NCBI RefSeq assembly: GCF_001975985.1
Contig: NZ_MTQF01000011.1
Coordinates: 115,319 to 179,318 of the forward strand
DNA from: [Flexibacter] sp. ATCC 35103
GTDB taxonomy: Bacteria; Bacteroidota; Bacteroidia; Flavobacteriales; Flavobacteriaceae
Direction: 5' to 3'
DNA length: 64,000 nucleotides
Below the pieces are notes generated by a model. It did no database searches. It was given only the letters and a program-made list of their open reading frames with translations, and had not been told where the DNA came from. The stretch's first letter is position 1; every line of letters starts with the position of its first letter. Shown here one piece after another: positions 8,549 to 17,804 of the stretch. A program made the position numbers and the translations under genes.

Positions 8549-9481
8549 TTATTCCTCTGTAGAATTATTTTCTTCAAGAAGTGCCGTTTCTTCTTCTTGA
8601 GGTCTTGTTGTAACCTGATCTTTTTTGCCAAATAAAAATTTTCTAACAGCAGCAAATCCTGCTGCAATCGCTAGAAAGATGATTTTACCAAATTTTGCGA
8701 GAATAGCAAAAAATCCCACTTTTGCCAACACTTTCCCGGCTACTAATCCGCCAATAGTCCACGCTGCAACGGTATCTGTGTCTGCATCAAAATCAAGATA
8801 TTTGTGTCCGTCATTGAATTCTACACTTTTTAAGATTCCCGGAATACTCGCTTTTACTTCTGCAAGTTCACTCATTCCGGCAACTGCAGATATATTATAC
8901 ATTCCTTTTCGTCCTAAAACTCTCAAATCATAATTTAAAGTATTCGCTTCGTCTTTTCCAAATTTTAGTTCTTTTGCCCAATGCAATACTTTCAAATTAC
9001 TATCATAATAGGGTTTTGATGCCCAGCCGACTAATTGTACTTCTTCATAACCGCCTTTTTTACGTTCTTCGTTTTCTGCCAGAACATCTTCTTTCATGGT
9101 TTTTAGCAAATCGTCATAGTCAATATCTCCTGCATCATCATCTTTTACAAAACCATCTCCCTGATAACTAATTACAAACATCCAGCTATTGCTGTGAGTA
9201 ACGCCTTTACCGTCAGGTACAAGAGATCCTAAAACAGTTTTGTCTTCAGGATTTCCCCATAAATTGCTTAAAACATTTTGTGTTTGTTCTGCATTTAAAA
9301 ATTTAAATCCCTTAGGAACATTAAGCGTTCCTTCTCCTTCGGTTAAAGCGATTTTGCCGGTTTCGTATTTAAATGATTTTTCGACCTTGTCATAATAAGC
9401 AGCAATAGTATCGTTTTTTTGCGCTATTATTTTGGGAATGAAAATAGAAATTAAAAAAAGAAATAGTAACGTTTTTTTCAT
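8549..9481 (-). CDS. DUF2167-family secreted membrane-anchored protein
   Basis: A 310-residue protein with an N-terminal signal peptide (MKKTLLFLFLISIFIPKIIAQ). The long periplasmic part matches DUF2167 proteins, with TEGEGTLNVPKGFKFL near the start, LWGNPEDKTVLGSLVP, and VGWASKPYYDSNLKVLHWAKEL. A C-terminal hydrophobic region rich in Ala/Gly/Phe (about 240-285) forms one or two membrane segments, and an acidic tail ends the protein. The family is widespread and poorly characterised. The start at ATG 9481 immediately precedes the signal peptide. It lies 45 bases downstream of the phosphatase-fold gene on the same strand and could be co-transcribed with it. Confidence 0.85.
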   Translation of the reverse strand: MKKTLLFLFLISIFIPKIIAQKNDTIAAYYDKVEKSFKYETGKIALTEGEGTLNVPKGFKFLNAEQTQNVLSNLWGNPEDKTVLGSLVPDGKGVTHSNSWMFVISYQGDGFVKDDDAGDIDYDDLLKTMKEDVLAENEERKKGGYEEVQLVGWASKPYYDSNLKVLHWAKELKFGKDEANTLNYDLRVLGRKGMYNISAVAGMSELAEVKASIPGILKSVEFNDGHKYLDFDADTDTVAAWTIGGLVAGKVLAKVGFFAILAKFGKIIFLAIAAGFAAVRKFLFGKKDQVTTRPQEEETALLEENNSTEE

Positions 9482-9526
9482 TTGAATAAATTGGTTTTGG
9501 TTAATTCTTTATTTTGGTTGGTCTAA

Positions 9527-10612
9527 TTATTTTTGAAGCACTTCTGTAATCTCATTCGCAACAGGATGAGATGTTGTAAAAGTATATCTCATGATTTTTG
9601 CAATGGTTTGGGCGATTTGTTTTTGATAGAATTGCGATTCGGTTTTGATTTCGCCTTTTGCTGCAATTTCTGGTCCAATTGCTGCAAACCAAATTTGAGA
9701 AGCACCAACAACATCAGCTCCATGATCTGTCCATTGTGCTTTTGTTTTGTCTCCGCGGCCATGGTCTACGGTGATGAGTAATGTAGTTTTGTTTTTGTAT
9801 TGAGGATCATTTTGTACAAAATCCCAGATTTCATTAATCCATTTATCTACTTGGTTTGCAGCATCCAGATAGGATCTGTAATGTCCGGAATGTGCCCATT
9901 CATCCGTTTCTCCATAAGCAATGTAAAGTACTTTTGGTTTCTTGGTTTTGAGTTCGTCTAAAGCTTGGTAATGCGTAAAAACATCTAGACATTCATCTTC
10001 ATGAAAAGGTTTAAATGAATTATTTCGCATTTCATTTAATAATTTCTGAGTTGCTGTTGGTTTATTTCCTCCCACATTATCAAAAGCAGAAATTACAGGG
10101 AATCCGCTTCTTTCTTCATTTAAGATTCTGTCAAAAGCATCCCACGCTCCAAAAGCCGCAACTTTTCCTTTTAGTTTAGATTGCTGGTTTAAAAACTCCA
10201 AAACGTTCACATTTGGATTTGCTTTATAACTATTAGAATTTACCGCAACATCTACATTTCCGGTCATGATTTCGCTATATCCCGGATAACTAAACCAATA
10301 CGGATTTGAAACATCTACTTTATTACCCAAATCACGATTGCCATAAATTTGCCCTTTTGCAGCAATTTGTGACCATAAAAAAGGCATGATTTTTTTTCGG
10401 GATTCCTGAAAGTCAGGACCTGAATATTTTTTATAAATATAAGTACTGTCACCCTGATTGAATTTTTTATCATTGGCGATTGCAGGATCTATTCCCTTAA
10501 AAATTTCCTGCCATCTAAAACCGTCCGTAGTTATAACGATGATATTTTCTGTTTTTTGCGCTTGAGATGTAAAGCTTAATAAAATGAACAGAACTAAGAT
10601 TGACTTTTTCAT
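9527..10612 (-). CDS. Secreted alkaline-phosphatase-superfamily enzyme
   Basis: A 361-residue protein with an N-terminal signal peptide ending near SQAQ (residue 19). It has the alkaline phosphatase/phosphodiesterase/sulfatase metalloenzyme fold. Visible motifs are VITTDGFRW near residues 27-34 (first metal ligand), YPGYSEIMTGN, AYGETDEWAHSGHYRSYLD (metal-ligand Asp/His region) and TVDHGRGDKTKAQWTDHGAD. These fit a two-metal periplasmic phosphohydrolase of the type I phosphodiesterase/phosphopentomutase-like group. The substrate is not deducible. The start is ATG at 10612, directly before the signal peptide. Confidence 0.82.
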   Translation of the reverse strand: MKKSILVLFILLSFTSQAQKTENIIVITTDGFRWQEIFKGIDPAIANDKKFNQGDSTYIYKKYSGPDFQESRKKIMPFLWSQIAAKGQIYGNRDLGNKVDVSNPYWFSYPGYSEIMTGNVDVAVNSNSYKANPNVNVLEFLNQQSKLKGKVAAFGAWDAFDRILNEERSGFPVISAFDNVGGNKPTATQKLLNEMRNNSFKPFHEDECLDVFTHYQALDELKTKKPKVLYIAYGETDEWAHSGHYRSYLDAANQVDKWINEIWDFVQNDPQYKNKTTLLITVDHGRGDKTKAQWTDHGADVVGASQIWFAAIGPEIAAKGEIKTESQFYQKQIAQTIAKIMRYTFTTSHPVANEITEVLQK

Positions 10613-10729
10613 TTTTTATTAATTTGAAATTACATTGATTCGTTAAATTTTGTTTCAAAACTACTTAATTTAATCAATCAATTTTTACGTGATAACGTAA
10701 TGTAACTATAAATTAATAGAGGATAAAAA

Positions 10730-12061
10730 TTATAAAATTCCTCTTGCTTTAATCTCTAAATATTTATTAATGGTATCCAAAGTCAGATTTTCAGGTTGAG
10801 TAAGCACAGAATAAATTCCGTATTTTTTGAGTTCGTTTGCGATTAAACGTTTTTCGAACATGAATTTTTCGGCTATGACTTTATCGTATATTTCCTGAAT
10901 TGTATCTGTTTTTTTGTTGATGATAGTATTCAGTTCAGTATTACTAAAAAATACGACAACTAATAAATGACTTTTTGCAATTCCTTTTAAATAAGGTAAT
11001 TGACGGTTTAATCCATCCATTGTTTCGAAATTTGTATACAAAATAATTAAGCTTCTCTGATTAATGTTTTTCTTGATATCGACATATAAACGACTGTAAT
11101 CACTTTCGAAAAAATCAGTTTTGATATTGTATAAAGTTTCCAGGATTTTTTGCATTTGCGAGGCTCTTTTCTCTGCAAAAACTCTGTTTTCTACTTTTTT
11201 TGAGAAAGCAAAAATTCCTGCTTTGTCTTGTTTTTTCAGAATTACATTTGATAAAACCAAGGTCGAATTTATGGCATAATCTAATAAACTCAAACCATCA
11301 AAAGGCATTTGCATCACGCGGCCTTTGTCAATCGCCATATAAACCGATTGTGATTTTTCGTCCTGAAATTGATTAACCATCAAAGAACCTTTTTTTGCTG
11401 TGGCTTTCCAGTTTAAAGTTCTAAGGTCATCTCCCTGAACATATTCCTTAATTTGCTCAAACTCCATGGTGTGACCAATACGACGAATTTTCTTGATGCC
11501 GTATTGATATAAATTATTCGAAAAAGCCAATAAATCATATTTTCTCAACTGCATGTAAGACGGATATGTAGGCACCATTTTATCCTTATCGAAAGAAAAT
11601 CTTCTCGAAATTAATTTTAAAGGAGAAGAAACATAAACATTCAGATATCCAAAGTAATATTCGCCTCGTTCTGTTGGACGTAAATCGTAACCAATTTCTT
11701 TTTGTTCAGAAGCTTTAATTGTTTTTACAATTTTAAAATTACGCACCTGAAACTGAAACGGAATTTCGTCTATGATTTTGACTGAAATTTTGAAAGTATA
11801 ATAGTTTTTTACACTTATTGTTACAGGATTTAAATCCCCGTTTGAAAGTTTTTCGGCGGTTATTCTTTCGGCTTCGATTCCGGTTTTTGTTGCATATAAA
11901 ATTAAAATATCAAGCACTAAAAAAGTGAATAAAATCAAAACCACAAACCAAACGGCATTATATAAATTTGGAAAAATAAAAGCACAGACAAACATTCCTA
12001 TAATACTCAGCAGTATATAGAAGAAAAAGTTATTGAGGTAAAGGCTTTTTATGAATTTCAA
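10730..12061 (-). CDS. DUF58-domain membrane protein
   Basis: A 443-residue protein with two closely spaced N-terminal membrane segments (about residues 12-55), then a beta-rich region and a C-terminal von Willebrand A-like domain. The DUF58 signature is present around residues 205-235 (GDDLRTLNWKATAKKGSLMV). DUF58 proteins usually accompany MoxR AAA+ ATPases, as here, and are thought to be their adaptor or substrate-presenting partners at the membrane. It is the last gene of the minus-strand cluster running from 17784. The start is ATG at 12061. Confidence 0.92.
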   Translation of the reverse strand: MKFIKSLYLNNFFFYILLSIIGMFVCAFIFPNLYNAVWFVVLILFTFLVLDILILYATKTGIEAERITAEKLSNGDLNPVTISVKNYYTFKISVKIIDEIPFQFQVRNFKIVKTIKASEQKEIGYDLRPTERGEYYFGYLNVYVSSPLKLISRRFSFDKDKMVPTYPSYMQLRKYDLLAFSNNLYQYGIKKIRRIGHTMEFEQIKEYVQGDDLRTLNWKATAKKGSLMVNQFQDEKSQSVYMAIDKGRVMQMPFDGLSLLDYAINSTLVLSNVILKKQDKAGIFAFSKKVENRVFAEKRASQMQKILETLYNIKTDFFESDYSRLYVDIKKNINQRSLIILYTNFETMDGLNRQLPYLKGIAKSHLLVVVFFSNTELNTIINKKTDTIQEIYDKVIAEKFMFEKRLIANELKKYGIYSVLTQPENLTLDTINKYLEIKARGIL

Positions 12062-12093
12062 TTTTAAAAAGTTTTAGTGTTCAGATAAATTAT

Positions 12094-12702
12094 TTAGAAA
12101 TATGTTTTTAAATCAAAGCCTTCTAAATAGGCTATTTTCCAAATTCCATTTTCTTTAACTGCTGTTACTTTATATTTAGGAGTTTCTTTCCATTCTGTCC
12201 ATGTCCAGTAAAAAGTAGCTTTGTTATTTTCGATTTTTAAATTGTTTAGTTTCATGGTTTTCCAAAATGCTTCAGGATTGTCCTGACAATTGCACCAAGG
12301 ATTACTGTCATTGCCATAAGGAGGAAGTTCACCAACAAAATATTCCATTTTATTGGTTTTAAGATTATCTCCAATTTTTAAGCCTATTTTATTATAATTA
12401 TCAATAAATTGTTGTGCAAAAAAGTTAGATTTTTTAAGCTCTTCTACTACTTTATTGTGTGCTTTTACATTTAATCCAACATATTTATCTCCTTTTTTGT
12501 TTTCAACAACATCAAAATCAGTTTGTGTTTTTTTTGTTTCAATCCATTCATAAGCTTTTCTCATCAATGTTTCAAGTTGTTGTTTGTCAGTTGCAAAATA
12601 GATTGATGTCTTGGTATTGCTAAAAGTTTTAGTATTTATGGGTTTAAAACTTACCAGCGAAAGAAAAATAAGGGATAAAAGGAATAGTTTGGAAAATTTC
12701 AT
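12094..12702 (-). CDS. Unrecognised secreted protein inside the MoxR cluster
   Basis: A 202-residue protein with an apparent N-terminal signal peptide (KFSKLFLLSLIFLSLVSF) and a small, Trp-rich C-terminal half (YFVGELPPYGNDSNPWCNCQ, ATFYWTWTEW). It resembles small periplasmic NTF2-like or DUF3828-like proteins in general character, but I do not recognise the family. It sits between moxR and the DUF58 gene with gaps of 57 and 32 bases, so it is very likely co-transcribed. It may be a lineage-specific addition to the cluster. Confidence 0.7.
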   Translation of the reverse strand: MKFSKLFLLSLIFLSLVSFKPINTKTFSNTKTSIYFATDKQQLETLMRKAYEWIETKKTQTDFDVVENKKGDKYVGLNVKAHNKVVEELKKSNFFAQQFIDNYNKIGLKIGDNLKTNKMEYFVGELPPYGNDSNPWCNCQDNPEAFWKTMKLNNLKIENNKATFYWTWTEWKETPKYKVTAVKENGIWKIAYLEGFDLKTYF

Positions 12703-12759
12703 TTTAAAAAGTTTAATATTTTAAATGTGATAACTGCTAACTGTAACTGCGACTGAAAA

Positions 12760-13773
12760 CTATCTAGGAATCTCTACAGTTTCTATAATTTGTTTAATAA
12801 TTTCTGAGCTTGTAATTCCTTCCATTTCACGTTCAGGAGCTACGATTACACGATGTTGCAAAACCGGAATTGCGGCTTCTTTAATATCTTCAGGAGTAAC
12901 AAAATCACGTGCGCGAATGGCTGCAAAACCTTTGGCAGCATTTAGTATTGCGATCGAAGCACGAGGTGAAGCACCTAAGTATAAAAAAGCATTTTCGCGC
13001 GTGTTTACCACAATTCGGGCGATATATTCCAGTAGATTTTGCTCAACCCTAATTTGTTTTACCAGCCCTTGATATTCTTTTATTTCAGCAGCAGAAAGGA
13101 TGGTTTTTATGGCTTCTAATTTTCCGTGATCCTGCAATAAATGTTCTCTTTGAATAATCAGGATTTCTTCGTTTAGTTTAGGATAATCAATCGTGATTTT
13201 GAATAAAAAACGATCTAATTGTGCTTCCGGCAAACGATATGTTCCTTCCTGCTCAATTGGGTTTTGTGTGGCAATGACTAAAAATGGTGTTTCAAGCTGA
13301 TACGCATATCCATCAATTGTGATCTGGCGTTCCTCCATAACTTCAAAAAGTGCCGCTTGAGTTTTGGCAGGCGCACGATTGATCTCGTCAATTAAAATTA
13401 AATTCGAAAAAACAGGTCCTTTTTTAAACTCAAATTCTGAAGTTTTAAGATTAAAAATCGAAGTTCCTAAGATATCAGACGGCATTAAATCTGGTGTAAA
13501 CTGAATTCGGCTAAAGCCTATATTCAATGTTTTAGATAATAACTTTGCTGTAATTGTTTTAGCTACTCCCGGAACACCTTCGAGTAAAACGTGACCGTTT
13601 GATAAAATGGCAACCAAAAGCTGATCGATCATTTTATGTTGTCCCACAATCACAGTTTCCAGTTCTTTTTTAATACTGTTTACATGATCTAAAAGCGGTG
13701 CTAAATTTATTCTTGTTTCAAAATTCACATTTTCATTTGTGATTTCGTTTTGTGTTGTATTGATATCGTCCAT
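12760..13773 (-). CDS. MoxR-family AAA+ ATPase
   Basis: A 337-residue AAA+ ATPase of the MoxR group. It has Walker A GVPGVAKT near residue 70, Walker B LILIDEINRAPAKTQAAL, sensor 1 IATQNP and the arginine-finger region LPEAQLDRF. The C-terminal lid domain carries GASPRASIAILNAAKGFA. MoxR proteins act as chaperones that mature or activate partner proteins with VWA or DUF58 domains. Here the partner candidates are the downstream DUF58 gene and the upstream DUF4350/DUF4129 genes. The start is ATG at 13773. The 140 bases upstream contain a perfect 27-bp inverted repeat, so transcription from the upstream half of the cluster may be attenuated. Confidence 0.95.
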   Translation of the reverse strand: MDDINTTQNEITNENVNFETRINLAPLLDHVNSIKKELETVIVGQHKMIDQLLVAILSNGHVLLEGVPGVAKTITAKLLSKTLNIGFSRIQFTPDLMPSDILGTSIFNLKTSEFEFKKGPVFSNLILIDEINRAPAKTQAALFEVMEERQITIDGYAYQLETPFLVIATQNPIEQEGTYRLPEAQLDRFLFKITIDYPKLNEEILIIQREHLLQDHGKLEAIKTILSAAEIKEYQGLVKQIRVEQNLLEYIARIVVNTRENAFLYLGASPRASIAILNAAKGFAAIRARDFVTPEDIKEAAIPVLQHRVIVAPEREMEGITSSEIIKQIIETVEIPR

Positions 13774-13808
13774 ATTGGGTCTGTTTTCTTTATATGTTGG
13801 TTACTTTT

Positions 13809-13894
13809 TGTCATTTCGACGAAGGAGAAATCACATCCAATATTCCGCAACGTTTTTTCTCTTCGTGTGTGATTTCTCCTTCGTCGAAATGACA
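13809..13894. repeat. Perfect 27-bp inverted repeat inside the MoxR cluster
   Basis: Arms at 13809-13835 and 13868-13894 are exact reverse complements (core TTTCGACGAAGGAGAAATC) around a 32-base loop. It occupies most of the 140-base gap between the DUF4350 gene and moxR. Sequences like this are dispersed in flavobacterial genomes. The structure suggests a MITE- or REP-like element that would also fold in RNA. Confidence 0.85.
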
Positions 13895-13913
13895 AGAAAT
13901 CTTATTTTTTTAT

Positions 13914-15113
13914 CTAATGTATAATCTTTTCTATTGCATTATTAATTCTAATTAAATCTTCTTCAAGACTTCCGTGATAGCTGTTTCGGTGTTCGTTAAT
14001 CAAAAATACAAGTTCCTGAATATCGGTTACACTTTTTCCTGTTTTATGATGTAATTTTTGAATAAATGTATCATCCAGTTTTGTGGTGTCAATCAAATAT
14101 TCAGTTCTTATTTTTTCTAAAAAGTAAATGATCTTTTTGTCGATGATATTGTTGTGATCGCCTTCCTGATAATATAAATTCCCGATTGTTTTTGTAAAAT
14201 CTACCGTTGAATTTGATAAAGGTTTAAGAATAGGTACAATACGTTGTTTTCGTTTGGCATTAAAAATAATAAAGACCAACATTCCGATTAAAAAGAAATA
14301 CCATGCCCATTTTAATCCCGGCTGACTTAAAATATATCTTAACGGTGATTGAGAAATATTTTCATCATTTTGACCTTTGGTGTAGAAAAAAACATCGGCT
14401 TTGGGCAAATGCGATAATACATTTTCTGCATATTGATACTGATCTGTTTTTAATAAATTAATGTTTGTAAAAGCAACAGGCTGAGTATGTAAATAAAAAT
14501 ATCCGTTTCTATAGGGAACTTTTATATAATTTACGTGTTTTTGTTTTACTCCCTGATATCCCAAAACAGTTGTGTTTAAGGTGTCTATTTTAGAAAAATA
14601 ATCTTCTAATGTTTGAGAGAATTTATATTTTTTTGTTTTTACCTTTTTATTTGCCAGCCAGACAAAAGTATTTCCGGTATTTTGAAAATCAGATTGAACT
14701 TCGACTTTTAAAGTGTCCAATAAATATTTAGGAAAATTTTTCATGCTTAAAAAAGCATTATTTCCATGAGAGACAAAATAAAATATCTCTTTAATTGATT
14801 GGTCGTCAATTGTATTTGCTTCAGAGATGTTTATAAAAGTGCCTTTTATTTTATAGTTTTCTACCAGAGTATCTTCGTCATATTTTGAATCTAAAAATTC
14901 GTAAGGAGTTACGGTTGAGATTCTTTCGACTTTGTTATTTTTAAACATGCCACTAATCTCCTTGTCAAAAACATACAATCCGTAAGGAATCTTGTCATTG
15001 ACAGAGTAAGTTGGTCGCCAATCGATTGGCTTTGGCTGGTCGCGATCTATTATTAAAATCAAAGCTAAAATAAAAACCAGAACAGCAATGTAAATTTTCA
15101 TGCTTTTATCCAT
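13914..15113 (-). CDS. DUF4350-domain membrane protein
   Basis: A 399-residue protein with an N-terminal membrane segment (IYIAVLVFILALILII) and a second one near residue 280 (WYFFLIGMLVFIIFNA). The region between them is extracytoplasmic, with a DUF4350 domain (periplasmic, GATase-like) in the first half. The cytoplasmic tail of about 100 residues is helical and charged. DUF4350 proteins are regular members of MoxR/DUF58/DUF4129 clusters. The start (ATG 15113) overlaps the end of the DUF4129 gene by 8 bases, so translation is probably coupled. Confidence 0.85.
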   Translation of the reverse strand: MDKSMKIYIAVLVFILALILIIDRDQPKPIDWRPTYSVNDKIPYGLYVFDKEISGMFKNNKVERISTVTPYEFLDSKYDEDTLVENYKIKGTFINISEANTIDDQSIKEIFYFVSHGNNAFLSMKNFPKYLLDTLKVEVQSDFQNTGNTFVWLANKKVKTKKYKFSQTLEDYFSKIDTLNTTVLGYQGVKQKHVNYIKVPYRNGYFYLHTQPVAFTNINLLKTDQYQYAENVLSHLPKADVFFYTKGQNDENISQSPLRYILSQPGLKWAWYFFLIGMLVFIIFNAKRKQRIVPILKPLSNSTVDFTKTIGNLYYQEGDHNNIIDKKIIYFLEKIRTEYLIDTTKLDDTFIQKLHHKTGKSVTDIQELVFLINEHRNSYHGSLEEDLIRINNAIEKIIH

Positions 15114-15879
15114 TACTAAAGGTTTTTATGGCATTTTTAAATCTGTTTTCGGCTTTTATAAAGGAGCTTTCATCAATTTCGAATTCGCCGTACCAGATAT
15201 AATTGTACAAGTATGACAAATAAGTAAACTCGTCTTTATGAGCAGGTTTTTGAAGTTCATATAAATAATCAGAATTCGTTTTTTCGATATCCCATTCGAT
15301 ATAGCGATTCTGCGCCATTACTTTTAGTAACCACAGATAATAATAGCGAACGGCAACTCTTTTTTCTCCTGACTGGATACTTTCCTGGATTAATTTTTCG
15401 AAATCAAGAAGATGAATATTCTTTTCGATATCAGAATAATAGATGTTTCTTTTACTCGAGTTTTTTCCAAAAATCCATTGTCCTTCTTTATTAATCAGGG
15501 CTTTCGCGATCAAATAGATTACAAAAACTATAATTAAAACGGCTATTGTTCTTAAAAAAACGGTAACAAAATCTACAGATGTCTGGGCGTTTTGTTCTTT
15601 AAAAACACTTCTGTAAATACGGGCGAGCCATTCGATAAAACGTTGCCAAAGAGATTTTTCTGGTGCTTTTTGTTCGTAAACGAAATCTGATCCGGTATAT
15701 TTTTTCTTGAAATTTTTAGTAAAGGTTTTGGCTTCTATAGTACTGGAATCAACTTGAATATCTTTTTCTGTATATTTTATGGATGCGACTTTTGGAGGTT
15801 CGGCTGTAGCCAAAGAATCCTGAGCATGCGAAATACCAGAAAAGAAGAGGAAAGATATAATGAGGAAAATTTTATTCAT
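15106..15879 (-). CDS. DUF4129-domain membrane protein
   Basis: A protein of about 257 residues with a signal peptide (MNKIFLIISFLFFSGISHAQ), a periplasmic stretch, one membrane segment near residues 110-135 (TIAVLIIVFVIYLIAKAL) and a C-terminal cytoplasmic DUF4129 domain (AVRYYYLWLLKVM, FTYLSYLYNYIWYGEFEI). The frame opens at TTG 15900, but ATG 15879 gives a clean signal peptide. It overlaps its upstream and downstream neighbours by 8 bases each. DUF4129 is a recurrent partner of MoxR and transglutaminase-like systems. Its biochemical role is unknown. Confidence 0.86.
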   Translation of the reverse strand: MNKIFLIISFLFFSGISHAQDSLATAEPPKVASIKYTEKDIQVDSSTIEAKTFTKNFKKKYTGSDFVYEQKAPEKSLWQRFIEWLARIYRSVFKEQNAQTSVDFVTVFLRTIAVLIIVFVIYLIAKALINKEGQWIFGKNSSKRNIYYSDIEKNIHLLDFEKLIQESIQSGEKRVAVRYYYLWLLKVMAQNRYIEWDIEKTNSDYLYELQKPAHKDEFTYLSYLYNYIWYGEFEIDESSFIKAENRFKNAIKTFSNG

Positions 15880-16819
15880 TATTACTTCCAATTGATTCAA
15901 TTTCAGTTGTTGAAATTTTATTTTCTGACTCTAAACTATAGTAGATAATTCCTTGATTAATGACTAATATGTTATTAAAAATATTACTCAATACAAGAAT
16001 TAATACAAAGACGATTGTCAGGAGAATTATTATTATCGGTGAAACCTGAAAAGATGATTTTTCGAAATCAGGATTTGCTATAGCAAAGAAAATAAAGGCA
16101 AATATCCCCACAAAATAAAAGAACATGGTAATTGATGCCTGAATCATCTGGATGATAATCATGACAATAAAACTTGCTCCAATTGTAGACCAAAAATCTT
16201 CTTTTACTAAAAGGTAAGCATGATTTAAAGATTCAAAAAAGCTTCTGTCTTCTGTTAAATAACTATAAAAGCTAAGATTTATAAAAGTAAAAAGGGTAGG
16301 AATAGCAAGTATAATTAATGGTATTCCCACTAAAACAAAACAAAGAAAGAATAATGCAATTATAAGTATAAACAACGCTGGCATTACTATAAATAGAAGC
16401 CCAATGGTAAACTTAAATATTTTCCAGATGCTTTTTCTAAATGTTGCCAGTATCTCTTTTGCCGTAAAATCATTGTTGTTTTGTTGGGCTATTAATTTTA
16501 AATACAAAATTGGATAAGCTGAATTGAACAAGGAGATAAGTACCACAATAATGATAGAAACTATCGTAAAACCTATTAAGACCGGAGAATTTCCTAAGTA
16601 ATCTAAAAATTGATTGGGATTCGCTTTTTGTACAGCATCATTTGACAGAAACTGAAAATTGAGTTTTAAAAACCAATACATTAAGGCACCGGTAACCAAT
16701 AACATTCCGGCATTTATGATAAAAAAGATTTTGAAAAAATGCTTTCCAAAAGTTTTAAAAAAGGTAAATGAGTCTACTATATAGTCTCCCAGTTGTCGTT
16801 TTTTGTAAAGTTCAAACAT
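15872..16819 (-). CDS. Polytopic membrane protein of the MoxR/SpoIIM cluster
   Basis: A protein of about 315 residues with six or so strongly hydrophobic membrane segments and a charged N-terminus (MFELYKKRQLGDYIVDS). The open frame reaches back to 16918, but ATG 16819 overlaps the SpoIIM stop codon by one base and gives a normal start. It looks like a six-helix integral membrane protein of the kind found between SpoIIM and DUF4129 genes in Bacteroidetes. I do not recognise a named domain. Co-translation with both neighbours is likely. Confidence 0.75.
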   Translation of the reverse strand: MFELYKKRQLGDYIVDSFTFFKTFGKHFFKIFFIINAGMLLVTGALMYWFLKLNFQFLSNDAVQKANPNQFLDYLGNSPVLIGFTIVSIIIVVLISLFNSAYPILYLKLIAQQNNNDFTAKEILATFRKSIWKIFKFTIGLLFIVMPALFILIIALFFLCFVLVGIPLIILAIPTLFTFINLSFYSYLTEDRSFFESLNHAYLLVKEDFWSTIGASFIVMIIIQMIQASITMFFYFVGIFAFIFFAIANPDFEKSSFQVSPIIIILLTIVFVLILVLSNIFNNILVINQGIIYYSLESENKISTTEIESIGSNNE

Positions 16820-17784
16820 TATAATGAAGTTGTTTTTTTGTGAACAATGAATGGATAAACCAAATAATAAAATGAAATTATCCCTAACGTAAATAAAATG
16901 ATAAAGCTGCTTAACCAATTGGGCATATCGATAGAATATCTTGTTATGAAACCTTCAAGAAATCCGGCACTTATAGTGAAAGGAAATGTACTCAGAAATA
17001 TTTTGAAACTGTTTTTAAAACCTATTTTTAATGAATTTAATCTCGAAAAAGTTTTAGGAAACAAGATAGAAGCACCCAGGATAAATCCGGCGGCACTTTC
17101 GATTACAATCGCAAAAATCTCCATAGATCCGTGAATCCAGATTCCGCGGACACTTTTCCAGAAAACGCCTTGTTCGTAAAAAAAGTATTGAAACGAACCT
17201 AACATCAATGAATTTTGAAGGAAAATATAAAAAGTTCCTAATCCGCCAAAGATGCCGTAAATGTAACATCTTGCGCCTACATACAAGTTATTCATGGTGA
17301 TGCCAATAAAACTTCCCCAGTTGCTCCCGGAACCGTAAACCGCCATTGGATTTCCTTTTTTGATGTTTTCTAAAGTCATGTTTACATAACCATCTCCTAA
17401 AATCAGCCTCACGAAATTTTGATCATATCTGGCAGAAATGACTCCCATTGCCACAGTCAGGAAGAATAAAATAAATGCATACAGCAAATATCTCTTGTAT
17501 TCATAAAGAATCAAAGGAACTTCGGTTTTAAAGAATTCCAACAATCTGTTTTTTTCGGTTCTCTTGGTTTTATAAATTTTTTGATAAATCTGAGAAGCAA
17601 GATGATTTAAATATACAACTGTCTTACTTTTTGGATAATACGTTTGGGCATACGACAAGTCATTCATCATTTGAATGTACAAATTGGCTAACTCATCAGG
17701 ATTTTTTTTAGCTTTACCAAAAATAGCGAGCTCAAACTCCAGCCATTTTTCTTTATTTTGTTTTATGAAGGCAACTTCTCTCAT
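16819..17784 (-). CDS. SpoIIM-like (stage II sporulation protein M family) membrane protein
   Basis: A 321-residue protein: a soluble helical N-terminus of about 100 residues, then five or so membrane helices. The core carries the SpoIIM-family features NNLYVGARCYIYGIFGGLGTFY and WIHGSMEIFAIVIESAAGFILG. In spore formers SpoIIM works with peptidoglycan hydrolases in engulfment. In non-spore-forming Bacteroidetes, homologues sit beside RDD, DUF4129, MoxR and DUF58 genes with unknown function. The ATG at 17784 lies only 20 bases from the divergent RDD start, so the promoters must overlap coding sequence. Confidence 0.88.
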   Translation of the reverse strand: MREVAFIKQNKEKWLEFELAIFGKAKKNPDELANLYIQMMNDLSYAQTYYPKSKTVVYLNHLASQIYQKIYKTKRTEKNRLLEFFKTEVPLILYEYKRYLLYAFILFFLTVAMGVISARYDQNFVRLILGDGYVNMTLENIKKGNPMAVYGSGSNWGSFIGITMNNLYVGARCYIYGIFGGLGTFYIFLQNSLMLGSFQYFFYEQGVFWKSVRGIWIHGSMEIFAIVIESAAGFILGASILFPKTFSRLNSLKIGFKNSFKIFLSTFPFTISAGFLEGFITRYSIDMPNWLSSFIILFTLGIISFYYLVYPFIVHKKTTSL

Positions 17785-17804
17785 TACAGGCTAAAATATA
17801 AAAT

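Noticed and set aside
16819..17784. Sporulation locus
   Set aside because: SpoIIM-like proteins occur in many non-spore formers; no other sporulation gene is present.
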